This document shows, piece by piece, positions 47,082-56,009 of a stretch of 64,000 nt of DNA (the stretch's first letter is position 1; every line of letters starts with the position of its first letter). The translations under genes were made by a program, and so were the position numbers. This DNA comes from an uncultured Sterolibacterium sp. (GTDB lineage: Bacteria > Pseudomonadota > Gammaproteobacteria > Burkholderiales > Rhodocyclaceae). Where the stretch lies: NCBI GenBank assembly GCA_903832735.1, contig CAILCO010000041.1:60316-124315 (forward strand). Direction: 5' to 3'. The notes under the pieces are model-generated. The model was not told where the DNA came from. It did not search any database and saw only the letters and a list, made by a program, of their open reading frames with translations.

Positions 47082-48036
47082 GCAAGGCCAGCGCCTTGAG
47101 ACAGGCGTGAAAATGGGCTGCGCCGCCGGCCAGCGGAAAGTTTGCGCCGGGCAGGGAGAGGGCCCAGAAGGCGCCCGCCTGATGGGCGTCGCAGATCCAG
47201 CGCGCGAGCAGCGAAAGTCTTGCCTCGACGCCAAGCGCGCCGGGCAGGTCATCCCAGTTGAGCCACAGACTTTGTGCCATGGCCGCATCAAACTGTTTGC
47301 TAAGGAGCGGCCCATGCTCCAGCCGCGCCGCCGTCTTCCAGGCGACGTGGGCTATCGGATCGGAAATCTGATGGCTGCGCAGGCCGGCGAAATCCTCCAT
47401 CCCGACGTCGGCGATGGCAGCGCCGGAACCCTCGAGTGGGCGCATCGGCAGCGCTGTGACCACGAGCGCGGGCGCCGGGTAGATCAGGCAACGGAGCATC
47501 GGCGCGGCATAGGCCCAGGCCCGGATCAGGCCGAGCGGGAAGCTGGTCTGCAAGCTCACCACCGGCAGGGAAAGCCAGCCGCGGCTGGGCGCCGGCAGTT
47601 CGAGCGGCACGATCACGCTGGCTCTTGCCGGCACATCGATCGTCACGGGGCTTTGACCCGGCAGGTGCAGGCTGAGCGCGGACTTTTCCCTGTTGCCCGG
47701 GTTGTCCAGGATCAGCTCGAAGCGTGCCGTTTCGCCGGCGAAAACCGGCGCCGCACGGCCGGGTGAAATCCTCAGCTGGGCCAGGTTGCGGAAGCTGTGG
47801 AAGATCGCCACGATGCCCAGTCCCGCGAGCAGGAAGACCAGGGCGTAGCCCAGGCTGAGCTGGTAATTGACTGCGCCGATGAGCATCACCAAGAGCAGGA
47901 CGGCGAAGGCCAAACCGAATCGCGTCGGCAGCACGAACACCCGGCGCTGATTGAGGATGATGGGTGCCGCCTCAAGTGCCCGCCCGCGCAAGGCCCAGTT
48001 GAAGAAGCGCTGGCGCAATTCTGCGGCAGGGCTCAC
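47074..48036 (-). CDS. DUF58 domain protein
   Basis: A 320-aa protein with two hydrophobic segments near the N-terminus (about 35-80, 'FGLAFAVLLLVMLIGAVNYQLSLGYALVFLLAGLGIVAIF') and a DUF58 region at the C-terminal half. It is the typical partner of MoxR ATPases and TgpA. The GTG start at 48036 overlaps the moxR stop (GTGA). An enormous open frame continues upstream on this strand to 51027 but covers moxR and other real genes on both strands, so it is not coding. Confidence 0.88.
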   Translation of the reverse strand: MSPAAELRQRFFNWALRGRALEAAPIILNQRRVFVLPTRFGLAFAVLLLVMLIGAVNYQLSLGYALVFLLAGLGIVAIFHSFRNLAQLRISPGRAAPVFAGETARFELILDNPGNREKSALSLHLPGQSPVTIDVPARASVIVPLELPAPSRGWLSLPVVSLQTSFPLGLIRAWAYAAPMLRCLIYPAPALVVTALPMRPLEGSGAAIADVGMEDFAGLRSHQISDPIAHVAWKTAARLEHGPLLSKQFDAAMAQSLWLNWDDLPGALGVEARLSLLARWICDAHQAGAFWALSLPGANFPLAGGAAHFHACLKALALHE

Positions 48037-48974
48037 GGCAAGGCCACTGCCTCGATCAGGGCGCGTGCTATCTCGCCGGCGCTTCGCCGGGTCTGGCCGG
48101 TTGAGCGCAGGCGGTGCGGCGCCACCGCCGGCAGGACCGCCTGAATGTCCTCCGGTAGCACGTGGCCGCGGCCGTCGAGCAAGGCCCAGGCACGTGCTGC
48201 CGCCAATAGCGCCAGCGCCGCGCGTGGCGAAAGTCCGAACTGGTAATCGGGGCAGTGGCGGGTGTAGGCGACCAGTGCCTGGACATAGTCGATGATCGGA
48301 GCGGAGACATGGATACGGCCGGCCGCCTGCTGCAAGGACTGCAGTTCGTCGGGTGTCAGCGCGGTTGCCAGGCCGGCGATCATTTCGCGCCGATCGGCGC
48401 CGAGCAGCAGTTCGCGTTCGGCCTTCCGGTCGGGATAGCCGAGCTCGATCTTCATCAGGAAACGATCGAGTTGCGACTCCGGCAAAGGGAAGGTGCCGAT
48501 GTGATGCGAGGGATTTTGCGTCGCGATGACGAAGAAGGGCGTAGGCAGCCGCCGCGTCATGCCCTCGGTAGTCACCTGGCCTTCCTCCATCGCTTCGAGC
48601 AGTGCGCTTTGCGTCTTCGGTGTGGCGCGGTTGACCTCGTCGGCCAGAATCAGCTGGGAAAAGATCGGGCCGGGGTGAAAGACGAAACGGTTGCTGGCGC
48701 GCTCGAAAACCGAGACGCCGATAATGTCCGCCGGCAGCATGTCGCTGGTGAACTGGATGCGCTGGAAGTGCAGGCCGAGCAGGCGGGCGAGCAACTGGGC
48801 CAGCGTGGTCTTGCCCACGCCGGGCAGGTCCTCGATCAGGAGGTGGCCGCGCGCCACCAGGCAAGTTAGGGCAAGGCGAATCTGTCGTTCCTTGCCGAGG
48901 ACGACGCCCCCTGCCTGACGGATCAATTCTGCGAGAGCCGCGTGGGCGGTGGAAGAGTGGTCGGATGAAGGCAT
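48033..48974 (-). CDS. MoxR-family AAA+ ATPase
   Basis: A 313-aa AAA+ ATPase of the MoxR chaperone-like family. Walker A is GVGKTT in 'LLIEDLPGVGKTTLAQLLARLLG', Walker B is in 'LILADEVNRATPKTQSALLEAMEE', with sensor 1 in 'FFVIATQNPSHHIGTFPLPESQLDRFLMKI'. It is thought to help assemble or activate the membrane/VWA-type partners encoded next to it. The start at 48974 gives the family length; a longer frame reaches into the gap to the deacetylase. Confidence 0.94.
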   Translation of the reverse strand: MPSSDHSSTAHAALAELIRQAGGVVLGKERQIRLALTCLVARGHLLIEDLPGVGKTTLAQLLARLLGLHFQRIQFTSDMLPADIIGVSVFERASNRFVFHPGPIFSQLILADEVNRATPKTQSALLEAMEEGQVTTEGMTRRLPTPFFVIATQNPSHHIGTFPLPESQLDRFLMKIELGYPDRKAERELLLGADRREMIAGLATALTPDELQSLQQAAGRIHVSAPIIDYVQALVAYTRHCPDYQFGLSPRAALALLAAARAWALLDGRGHVLPEDIQAVLPAVAPHRLRSTGQTRRSAGEIARALIEAVALP

Positions 48975-49053
48975 CTTGTCGGCGTTTGCGGCGAGCGGAT
49001 GAATATGAGAGGATAATCGCACTTCCTTCTGGACGGTATGCCAATCGCTCTGC

Positions 49054-49977
49054 ATGACGACCGCCTTCATTACCCACAGTGACTGCAGGCAGCATGACAT
49101 GGGCAGCCATCATCCGGAGTGCCCGGATCGCCTGGGTGCCATCAGTGACCGCTTGATCGCCGCCGGCCTCGATCTCTACCTGTCCTATCACGATGCACCG
49201 TTGGCGCAGATGGAGCATCTCCTGCGCGTCCACCCGCGCAGCCACATCGAAGCGATTGAGGCCGCCGAACCGCAGAGCGGCATCGTTCATGTCGATCCCG
49301 ATACGGCCATGAGCCACGGCAGTTGGAATGCGATCCTGCGCTCCGCAGGTGCCGGCGTCATGGCCACCGATCTGGTCATGAAAGGAGAGGCGCGCAACGC
49401 CTTCTGCGCCGTCCGCCCGCCCGGCCACCACGCCGAACGGGGCAGGGCTATGGGGTTTTGCTTCTTCAACAATATCGCCGTCGCCGCCATGCATGCCATC
49501 GAAGCCTGGGGACTTTCCCGCGTCGCCATCGTCGACTTCGACGTGCATCATGGCAACGGTACCGAGGATATCTTCGCCGGCAACGAGAAGGTGCTGATGG
49601 TGAGCACCTTCCAGCATCCCTTCTACCCCTATTCCGGCACCGAAAATCCGGCGGCCAATATGTGCAACATCCCTTTGCCGGCCGGCACGCGAGGCGACGG
49701 CTTCCGCCAGGTCGTAAGCGACATCTGGTTGCCTCGGCTGAGGAAATTTGCACCGGAGATGATCTTCGTATCTGCTGGTTTCGATGCCCATTACGAAGAC
49801 GACATGGCTTCGCTCGGCCTGATCGATGCCGACTATGCCTGGGTGTCGCAGCAGATCAAGGCCGTCGCGGATGAATCGGCGCAGGGGCGCATCGTTTCCA
49901 TGCTCGAAGGCGGTTATGCACTGTCGGCGCTGGCCCGCAGCGTCGCCGCGCACATCAAGGCGTTGTCCGACCTGTAG
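49054..49977 (+). CDS. histone deacetylase / acetoin utilisation family deacetylase
   Basis: A 307-aa zinc-dependent deacylase of the arginase/deacetylase fold. Active-site parts: 'RPPGHHAERGRAMGFCFFNNIAVAA' with the HH pair, 'VAIVDFDVHHGNGTEDIFAG' with Zn ligands Asp and His, and 'IFVSAGFDAHYEDDMASLGL' with the third ligand. Bacterial members remove acetyl groups from polyamines or proteins; the substrate is unknown. It is divergent from moxR (79-base gap). Confidence 0.92.
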   Translation: MTTAFITHSDCRQHDMGSHHPECPDRLGAISDRLIAAGLDLYLSYHDAPLAQMEHLLRVHPRSHIEAIEAAEPQSGIVHVDPDTAMSHGSWNAILRSAGAGVMATDLVMKGEARNAFCAVRPPGHHAERGRAMGFCFFNNIAVAAMHAIEAWGLSRVAIVDFDVHHGNGTEDIFAGNEKVLMVSTFQHPFYPYSGTENPAANMCNIPLPAGTRGDGFRQVVSDIWLPRLRKFAPEMIFVSAGFDAHYEDDMASLGLIDADYAWVSQQIKAVADESAQGRIVSMLEGGYALSALARSVAAHIKALSDL

Positions 49978-50025
49978 TTTCTGAGTTCGGGTAAAATCAA
50001 TATCTTTTTGTCGCGGCCTGCAGCC

Positions 50026-50904
50026 ATGATTACAGGATCCATTCCAGCCATCGTTACCCCGATGCACGAGGACGGCAGTCTCGATCTGCCTGGTTTGAGG
50101 CGTCTCATCGACTGGCATGTCGCCGAGGGCACGGACGGCGTCGTCGTGGTCGGCACCACGGGCGAATCGCCGACGGTGAATGTCGACGAACATTGCGAGT
50201 TGATCCGCACCGTGGTTGCCCAGGCCGCCGGGCGCATTCCGGTGATCGCCGGCACCGGGGCAAATTCGACCGCAGAGGCGATCGAACTCGCGGCATTCGC
50301 GAAGCGGGCCGGCGTCGCGGCCCATCTGTCGGTGGTGCCCTATTACAACAAGCCGACCCAGGAAGGTCTCTACCGGCACTTCGCGGCCATCGCCGCGGCG
50401 GTCGAGCTGCCGATGATCGTCTACAACGTGCCGGGACGCACGGTGGCGGATCTTGCCAATGACACCGCGTTGCGTTTGGCGCAGCTGCCCGGCATCGTCG
50501 GCATCAAGGATGCCACCGGCAATCTGGAGCGCGGCGCCGATTTGCTCAAGCGTGCGCCGCCGGGCTTCGCCGTGTATAGCGGCGACGACGCAACGGCGCT
50601 GTGCCTGATGCTGCTCGGCGGCCAGGGCACGATCTCGGTCACGGCCAATGTTGCGCCACGCTTGATGCACGAGATGTGCGCCGCGGCCATCGCCGGCGAC
50701 CTGAAGCGCGCCCGCGAAATAAATTTCCGCCTGCTGGGACTGCACCGGCAGTTGTTCCTTGAAGCCAACCCTATCCCGGTCAAATGGGCGGTGGCGCAAC
50801 TGGGGCTGATCGAGCGCGGCTTGCGTCTGCCGCTGACCACGCTGTCCCGCGAGTTTCACGAGCCGGTACGCGCCGCCATGCGCGACGCCGGCATCCAGAT
50901 ATGA
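50026..50904 (+). CDS. dapA: 4-hydroxy-tetrahydrodipicolinate synthase
   Basis: First committed step of lysine and diaminopimelate synthesis: condenses pyruvate with aspartate semialdehyde. 292 aa, the standard length. '[17 protein letters not shown]' and '[18 protein letters not shown]' carry the Thr-Thr-Tyr relay, the Schiff-base lysine is in '[15 protein letters not shown]', and '[28 protein letters not shown]' follows. Next to bamC, as in many proteobacteria. The ATG at 50026 matches the family start. Confidence 0.97.
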   Translation: MITGSIPAIVTPMHEDGSLDLPGLRRLIDWHVAEGTDGVVVVGTTGESPTVNVDEHCELIRTVVAQAAGRIPVIAGTGANSTAEAIELAAFAKRAGVAAHLSVVPYYNKPTQEGLYRHFAAIAAAVELPMIVYNVPGRTVADLANDTALRLAQLPGIVGIKDATGNLERGADLLKRAPPGFAVYSGDDATALCLMLLGGQGTISVTANVAPRLMHEMCAAAIAGDLKRAREINFRLLGLHRQLFLEANPIPVKWAVAQLGLIERGLRLPLTTLSREFHEPVRAAMRDAGIQI

Positions 50905-50921
50905 ATTCACCGAGAGGTCGC

Positions 50922-52070
50922 ATGAAAAGTCCTTACCTGTTGTCCACGCTGCTGCTGCAGGCCTTGCTGCTTGCCGGTTGCAGCGGCAGCTTGATCGAGT
51001 CGAAGAAGGTCGAATACAAGTCCGCATCGACGCAGCAGTTGCCGCGGCTCGAAGTGCCGCCGGACCTCACCGCACCCAACCGCGACGAGCGTTACGCCGT
51101 CCCGGATGTCGCGGCCAAGGGCCCGACCACCTTCTCCTCCTATTCCGGCGAGAAGAGCGCCCAGCAGGGCAGCGTTCCGGCGACAGCGGGAGCATTGCTG
51201 CCGCAGGGAAACAAGATGCGCATCGAGCGCTCGGGCACGCAACGCTGGCTGGTCGTCTCCGGCATACCACCGGAAAAGCTCTGGCCCAGCCTCAAGGAGT
51301 TCTGGCAGGGGATCGGTTTCGTCGTCAATCTCGAACGGCCAGAGGCCGGCATCATGGAAACCGACTGGGCCGAGAACCGGGTGAAGCTTTCCAATGACGT
51401 CATCCACAATGTCTTGGGCAAGTTCCTCGGTTCGGCTTACTCGACCCCCGAGCGCGACAAGTTCCGCACCAGGCTGGAGAAGGGCGCGGAGCCGGGCAGC
51501 ACCGAGATTTATATCAGTCACCGCGGCTTGTACGAGACCTATATCGACGAAGGCCGGAGCGAGACCCGTTGGCAGCCGCGTCCCGCCGATCCCGAACTGG
51601 AGGCGGAGATGCTCAGTCGGGTGATGGTGCGTCTGGGCGCCGACGAAGGGCAGGCCAAGGCTCTGGTGAAGAGTACCGAGGCGCAGCCGGAGCGGGCCAA
51701 GCTCGATCCGGCGAGCGCCGGGACCCTGCAACTGGCCGAGCCCTTCGACCGTGCCTGGAGACGCGTAGGCCTGGTGCTGGACCGCGTCGGCTTCACAGTC
51801 GAGGATCGCGATCGCGCTCAAGGCCTGTATTTCGTCCGCTATGTCGATCTGGAAACGGACAACACGAAAAAGGCGGACCCGGGTTTCCTGTCCAAGCTGA
51901 TGTTCTGGAAGGGCGGCAAGGCCGATGCCAGTCAGAACGCCCAGTTCCGCATCCAGGTCAAGGGTGCGGGCGATACCACCACGGTGAAGGTGCTGAGCCG
52001 CGAAGGCGGCAACGACCAGTCCGACACCTCGAAGAAGATCCTCGGCCTGCTCCTTGAACAGCTGAAGTAG
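50922..52070 (+). CDS. bamC: outer-membrane assembly lipoprotein BamC-like
   Basis: Accessory lipoprotein of the BAM complex that inserts beta-barrel proteins in the outer membrane. 382 aa. Lipobox 'LLLAGCSGS' (Cys20), an unstructured conserved N-terminal stretch ('LPRLEVPPDLTAPNRDERYAVPD', the part that binds BamD), and two helix-grip domains. The ATG at 50922 has GAGAGG at good spacing; the ATG at 50901 is also in frame. It follows dapA by 17 bases. Confidence 0.9.
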   Translation: MKSPYLLSTLLLQALLLAGCSGSLIESKKVEYKSASTQQLPRLEVPPDLTAPNRDERYAVPDVAAKGPTTFSSYSGEKSAQQGSVPATAGALLPQGNKMRIERSGTQRWLVVSGIPPEKLWPSLKEFWQGIGFVVNLERPEAGIMETDWAENRVKLSNDVIHNVLGKFLGSAYSTPERDKFRTRLEKGAEPGSTEIYISHRGLYETYIDEGRSETRWQPRPADPELEAEMLSRVMVRLGADEGQAKALVKSTEAQPERAKLDPASAGTLQLAEPFDRAWRRVGLVLDRVGFTVEDRDRAQGLYFVRYVDLETDNTKKADPGFLSKLMFWKGGKADASQNAQFRIQVKGAGDTTTVKVLSREGGNDQSDTSKKILGLLLEQLK

Positions 52071-52075
52071 TCCGC

Positions 52076-52855
52076 ATGCGCTTTGCCTCGCTGGGTAGCG
52101 GCAGTCGGGGCAATGCGCTGGTGGTCGAGGCTGACGACGGCGGGTCCAAGACCCGCGTCCTGCTCGACTGCGGTTTCGGACCCCGCGAATTGGCGCTGCG
52201 CCTGGCGCGTCTGGGCCTGGTTGCGGACGACCTCGATGCGATCCTGGTGACGCACGAACACAGCGACCATAGTGCCGGCGTGTACAAATGCGCCCGCCGC
52301 CATAGCCTCGAGGTCTTCCTCACTCACGGCACCCAGGCCGCCATGCCGCGCGATCGCGGTGAGCCGCCGCTGCTCGCTATCATCGACAGTCATGCCGCGT
52401 TCGCCATCGGCGCGCTGGAGATCAGGCCGTTCCCCGTGCCGCACGATGCGCGCGAGCCGGTGCAGTTCGTGTTCTGCGACCGCCGTCACCGCCTCGGCGT
52501 ACTCACCGATACGGGGGCTGCTACGCCGCATATCATCGCCATGCTCGATGCCTGCGATGCCTTGGTGCTGGAGTGCAATCACGACAGTGAAATGTTGAGT
52601 CGCGGTGACTATCCCTGGCACCTCAAGCAACGTATCGCGGGGCGCTTCGGTCATCTCGACAATCAGGCGGCGGCACGGCTACTCGCCGCCCTGGATCGCT
52701 CGCGCCTGCAGCATCTCGTTGCCGCTCATCTTTCCGAGCAGAACAATACGCCGGATCTGGCGCGCGCCGCGCTGGCCGGCGCAGCGGAATGCGCCGAGGA
52801 CTGGATCGTGATCGCCAGCCAGGATGGGGGCAGTCCCTGGCGCGAACTGCTGTAG
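52076..52855 (+). CDS. metallo-beta-lactamase-fold hydrolase (YycJ-like)
   Basis: A 259-aa cytoplasmic MBL-fold protein of the YycJ/WalJ type: opening 'RFASLGSGSRGNALVVEADD', then 'LLDCGFGPRELALRLARLGL' and the zinc motif 'ILVTHEHSDHSAGVYKCARR', further 'VLTDTGAATPHIIAMLDACDALVLECNHDSEML' and a C-terminal 'VAAHLSEQNNTPDLA' histidine. Relatives are nucleases or unknown hydrolases. It follows bamC by 5 bases and likely shares its mRNA. Confidence 0.9.
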   Translation: MRFASLGSGSRGNALVVEADDGGSKTRVLLDCGFGPRELALRLARLGLVADDLDAILVTHEHSDHSAGVYKCARRHSLEVFLTHGTQAAMPRDRGEPPLLAIIDSHAAFAIGALEIRPFPVPHDAREPVQFVFCDRRHRLGVLTDTGAATPHIIAMLDACDALVLECNHDSEMLSRGDYPWHLKQRIAGRFGHLDNQAAARLLAALDRSRLQHLVAAHLSEQNNTPDLARAALAGAAECAEDWIVIASQDGGSPWRELL

Positions 52856-52877
52856 AACTTCTAACGCGCATGGTTCC

Positions 52878-52915
52878 AAATGACACAGCGCGCTTGGCAA
52901 GGTATTTCACGCTAA
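52878..52915. repeat. 38-bp truncated copy of the dispersed repeat, inverted
   Basis: Reverse complement of the first 38 bases of the elements at 34826 and 37587, with about two differences from copy 1. The rest of the element is missing. It lies between the end of the YycJ-like gene and the bidirectional terminator. Confidence 0.8.
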
Positions 52916-52926
52916 TACAGGACGAA

Positions 52927-52960
52927 AAAAAGCCGGCCCTGTACTTAGGGCCGGCTTTTT
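52927..52960. terminator. bidirectional intrinsic terminator
   Basis: A 13-bp perfect inverted repeat, AAAAAGCCGGCCC (52927-52939) and GGGCCGGCTTTTT (52948-52960), with an 8-base loop. A-run on one side and T-run on the other let it end transcription from both directions: the dapA-bamC-YycJ unit on plus and the lipoprotein gene on minus. Confidence 0.93.
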
Positions 52961-52974
52961 ACAGGAGAACCCGA

Positions 52975-53238
52975 TTACTTCTTGGGTTCTTCTTTCTTCG
53001 CATCGGCAGCAGGAGCGCCGGCAGCACCAGTGGCGCCGGTAGCGCCGGTGGCGCCCGGAGCACCAGCGGCGCCAGTGGCACCGGTAGCGCCGGTAGCACC
53101 AGCGGGAGCTTCAGCGGCCGGGGCCGGGGCCGGGGCAGCCATCGGGGCCGGAGCCGGGGCGGGAGCGGGGGCTTCTTTCTTGCCGCAGGCGGTGACAGCC
53201 AGGGCAACCAGGGCAGCAACGAGTAGTGACTGTTTCAT
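52975..53238 (-). CDS. small lipoprotein with collagen-like Gly-X-Y repeats
   Basis: An 87-aa protein: signal peptide with lipobox 'ALAVTACGKKE' (Cys19 or so), an Ala/Pro-rich stretch, then a Gly-X-Y tract in which the 15-residue unit GATGATGATGAAGAP occurs twice in tandem, and a charged tail 'ADAKKEEPKK'. Triplets with Gly at every third place are the pattern of collagen-like proteins; here only about 11 triplets, rich in Ala/Thr and poor in Pro, so a stable triple helix is uncertain. Start at 53238 has AAGGGA upstream. Confidence 0.8.
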   Translation of the reverse strand: MKQSLLVAALVALAVTACGKKEAPAPAPAPAPMAAPAPAPAAEAPAGATGATGATGAAGAPGATGATGATGAAGAPAADAKKEEPKK

Positions 53239-53327
53239 TTGATATTTCCCTTTATCGATAAGGTGTGAGGCGAAAAACAACTACAAGAAAACTCAGGCGG
53301 GCCGGGGTTCATTCCAACCAGTTGATA

Positions 53328-53333
53328 ATTATA
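53328..53333 (-). promoter_or_regulatory. -10 element upstream of the lipoprotein gene
   Basis: A perfect TATAAT on the minus strand about 90 bases before the lipoprotein ATG. No good -35 is found at 16-18 bases, so a second factor or an extended element would be needed. Confidence 0.4.
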
Positions 53334-53382
53334 GCACTCCAATTTGCCAAGAATCCAGCCCTGCGCGACAAACAAGCCGAGA

Positions 53383-53688
53383 TCAGCCACCGCTCTTCAC
53401 ATAGGCCCACAGGGCCTTGACGTCTTCCGCCGAGAGTTGCCCCTCCAGGGCCGGCATGCCTTTCCCCTTGCCGTGCAGGACGGCATTGCGGAACCGTTCT
53501 GCTTCCTCCTTGGGGAATTTTCGGAGATCGAAAGCCAGTCCCGGATTCAACATCTCGCCACCATGGCAAGTGGCGCAATAATCACGGTAGATATCGCGCC
53601 CCAGTCTCATGTCATCGGCTTCGTCGGCCGGGGCAAGCGTGCTCGCGCCGAACAATAAAACGCCGACGATCCAGTGGCATCGTCGCAT
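53383..53688 (-). CDS. small periplasmic c-type cytochrome (CATCH)
   Basis: A 101-aa exported cytochrome c: signal peptide (about 1-21, 'LLFGASTLAPADEA'), haem site CATCH in 'RDIYRDYCATCHGGEML', and the distal methionine most likely in 'GKGKGMPALEGQLSAEDVKALWAYVKS', the usual class I pattern. It starts 3 bases after the stop of the exported ThDP enzyme with AAGGT as ribosome binding site, so the two are almost certainly co-translated. It is the last gene of the operon. Confidence 0.9.
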   Translation of the reverse strand: MRRCHWIVGVLLFGASTLAPADEADDMRLGRDIYRDYCATCHGGEMLNPGLAFDLRKFPKEEAERFRNAVLHGKGKGMPALEGQLSAEDVKALWAYVKSGG

Positions 53689-53691
53689 CGC

Positions 53692-55623
53692 CTAGACCTT
53701 CTTGCTGCGCATGGCGGTTCCTTTGATCGGCGGGACCCAGGGGCTATCGGTCCAGCCGATGCCGCGGCGCACGACCTGGACATCGATCAGATAGGGTTTC
53801 CCCTCGGCGCTGGATTTCTTGGCGCGGGCGAGCGCCGCCTGCAGTTGCGCGGGGTCATGGACGACTTCGCCCTGGACACCGAATCCGGCGGCGATCGATG
53901 CCATGTTCATGTCCGGACTGCCGAGGTAACTGGCCATGTAATGCCCCGTCTCGACCATGCGCCCCGATGGCACATTGGCGATGGCGCGGGAATGCGGACC
54001 GCTATAGGCATGGTTGTTATAGACCACCACGATCACCGGCAATTCCAGGCGCGCCATATTCCACAACGCATGCGGCCCGAACAGGAACGAACCGTCGCCG
54101 ACCAGGCAGATGACCTGCTGGTTGGGGCGCGCGAGTTTGATGCCGGCCGAGGCGCCGACGCCGGAGCCGAGATGCCCGCCGTAGTAGTAGAACAATTCCC
54201 TGCCGCCGAGCGGATTGAAATTGAACGAGTGCATCGCCACCGAGCCCGCCTCATTGACGATAATGGCATCGGGATCGGCGAATTGCGCGACTTCCCAGGT
54301 CACGCGATCGGCGATCAGCGGCGCGTTGTTCCACTCGGGATTATTGACAACGCCCTTTAGTAGCAGCCGGGAACTGTCGGTATATCTCCTCACTTCCCGA
54401 GCACGCTCCTCCGCCGCCTGGCGCAGCGTCGGCGTCATGAGTTGCAGGACGGCGGCGATCAGATCGTCCAGGCCGAGACCGACATCGCAGACCAGGGGCA
54501 CGTCGGTGGTCATGACCTTGCCCATGTTGTTGTAATCGATGCGCATGTCGATGAACTTGATCTCGTGCGCAACGATGGGAGCGGTGCCCGAATGCTGCAT
54601 CTTGTTGCCGACGTTGATCGCGACATCGTAGCTCTTCGGCCAGGTGATCGAGGCCAGGCGCCCCGCCGGCGCATTGCCGACCCAGAGCGGATGCGTTTCC
54701 GGAAAATTCGTCCAGAGTTGGCGCATCTGGGTCACCGGCATGCCGAGCAACTCGGCGAGCTTCACGGCCTTGGTCACGGCCTTGGCCTTGGTGATCTCAT
54801 CGCCGACGATCAGAATCGGCATCCTGGCCGATACCAGCATCGCGGCCGCGCGCTCGATTTCCGTCGGGTTAGGGCGCACCTGCATGCGCGTATCGAAATG
54901 GCTCTGCGCAATGATTTCGGTACGGGTCCGCTCTCCCGTATGGTCGGAGTGCCAGGTCAGATACGAGGGACCGTGGGGCGGCGTCCATGAGGACTTGAAG
55001 GCATGACGCACCGATTCGGCGATCATCGAGGAGCCGCGCGCCATCCACGAATATTTCGTCAGCGGTTGCACCACCTGTTCCTGGTTGGCGATCTCTTCGA
55101 AACCATCGCGGCCGGCGCTGCGCGAAGGGTCGGAGCGGTAGGAATAGATCACCAGCGGGGTCTGCTCCTTGTAGGCGTTGAACAGTTGTCCCATGGCATT
55201 CATCAGGCCCACCGAACCCGCCTGCATGACGATCGCCGGTTGCTGCGAGGCCTTGATGTAACCCGCCGCCATGGCGGCGCCCGGGCCTTCATGCGGTGTC
55301 AGGATGTAATTCAGTTGCGGCCTGTCGACCAGTGCATCGTAGAAAGCGGCATCCTCGCTGGCCGAGTTGCCGAAAATATATTTGACGCCACAGGCCATCA
55401 GTTGTTCGGCAAAACAGGCGCCTCCGGTGCCCTGAAACTGCTTCACCGGTGCCGTGGTCGATGCCCTGACAGAGGCCGTGGTCGAGGTCTGCGCTTCGGC
55501 GTCGGAGAGCGAGGACAGGACCAGTTTCGCCGCGGCCACGGTCACACCCACCTGCTTCATGTTGTTCAGAAAGCCGCGTCGCGAAATCGACTTGGACAAG
55601 TACTTTTCGACTAGATCTCTCAT
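53692..55623 (-). CDS. Tat-exported thiamine-diphosphate-dependent enzyme
   Basis: A 643-aa protein with the three-domain layout of acetolactate synthase/pyruvate oxidase-type enzymes. The N-terminus has a twin-arginine signal (SRRGFLNN, Arg15-Arg16, hydrophobic stretch to about residue 44, 'SDAEAQT'), so it is exported folded. The pyrimidine domain holds the catalytic Glu112 ('LTPHEGPGAAMAAGY'); the PP domain (about 430-620) holds the ThDP/Mg motif GDGS at 509-512 with NN at 536-537, 27 residues after the GDG start. The middle domain shows no clear FAD motif. Lying between two c-type cytochrome genes, it may oxidise or decarboxylate a 2-oxo acid and pass electrons to them. Substrate unknown. 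Start 55623 has AGGAG 6 bases upstream. Confidence 0.85.
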   Translation of the reverse strand: MRDLVEKYLSKSISRRGFLNNMKQVGVTVAAAKLVLSSLSDAEAQTSTTASVRASTTAPVKQFQGTGGACFAEQLMACGVKYIFGNSASEDAAFYDALVDRPQLNYILTPHEGPGAAMAAGYIKASQQPAIVMQAGSVGLMNAMGQLFNAYKEQTPLVIYSYRSDPSRSAGRDGFEEIANQEQVVQPLTKYSWMARGSSMIAESVRHAFKSSWTPPHGPSYLTWHSDHTGERTRTEIIAQSHFDTRMQVRPNPTEIERAAAMLVSARMPILIVGDEITKAKAVTKAVKLAELLGMPVTQMRQLWTNFPETHPLWVGNAPAGRLASITWPKSYDVAINVGNKMQHSGTAPIVAHEIKFIDMRIDYNNMGKVMTTDVPLVCDVGLGLDDLIAAVLQLMTPTLRQAAEERAREVRRYTDSSRLLLKGVVNNPEWNNAPLIADRVTWEVAQFADPDAIIVNEAGSVAMHSFNFNPLGGRELFYYYGGHLGSGVGASAGIKLARPNQQVICLVGDGSFLFGPHALWNMARLELPVIVVVYNNHAYSGPHSRAIANVPSGRMVETGHYMASYLGSPDMNMASIAAGFGVQGEVVHDPAQLQAALARAKKSSAEGKPYLIDVQVVRRGIGWTDSPWVPPIKGTAMRSKKV

Positions 55624-55673
55624 TGTTCACTCCTGGGCTGGCCGTAGCCGGTTGCAAATTGCAACAGTGCGCA

Positions 55674-55997
55674 TCAGCGGGCAGCCGACGCAGGCCTGGG
55701 CGAATTCGGCCCGAAGTCGCTGGCCAGATAGGCGGTCATGGTCTTGATCTCCTCGCCGCTCCAGACGCCGCCGCGGCCCAGCATGCGATACAGGGTCGCC
55801 TCCCAGGCGCGGGCGTCCTGGCGCTGGTCGCGCCAGATAGCGTCGCTATGGCACTGGGCGCATTTGTCGAGTAATAGCTCACGACCCGGATTGGAAGCGG
55901 CGGCATTTTGAGCCGGCGCAGTTTGAGCGCTTGCTGCGCCTGACAGCAAGACCAGCGGCACGAGCAGGATGAAAAGCCGGAAACGAGGCGGACGCAT
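55674..55997 (-). CDS. small periplasmic c-type cytochrome (CAQCH)
   Basis: A 107-aa exported cytochrome c: signal peptide (about 1-24, 'VPLVLLSGAASAQT'), haem site CAQCH in 'LLLDKCAQCHSDAIWRDQ', and a candidate axial methionine in 'TLYRMLGRGG' or 'EIKTMTAYLASDFG'. The pattern resembles the small cytochrome domains attached to quinohaemoprotein dehydrogenases. It precedes the ThDP gene by 50 bases and has AAGGGAG before its ATG. A likely electron acceptor for the ThDP enzyme. Confidence 0.88.
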   Translation of the reverse strand: MRPPRFRLFILLVPLVLLSGAASAQTAPAQNAAASNPGRELLLDKCAQCHSDAIWRDQRQDARAWEATLYRMLGRGGVWSGEEIKTMTAYLASDFGPNSPRPASAAR

Positions 55998-56009
55998 TCT
56001 GTGTCTCCC

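Noticed and set aside
47074..51027. A 1317-codon open frame on the minus strand
   Set aside because: Only its last 320 codons look like protein (DUF58). The rest lies over moxR in another frame and over the plus-strand deacetylase and dapA genes, and shows Arg/Gly/His-rich shadow composition common in high-GC DNA.
53692..55623. The ThDP enzyme as sulfopyruvate decarboxylase because ComB is nearby
   Set aside because: That enzyme is cytoplasmic and often split in two short chains; this one is a long, three-domain, Tat-exported protein next to cytochromes.
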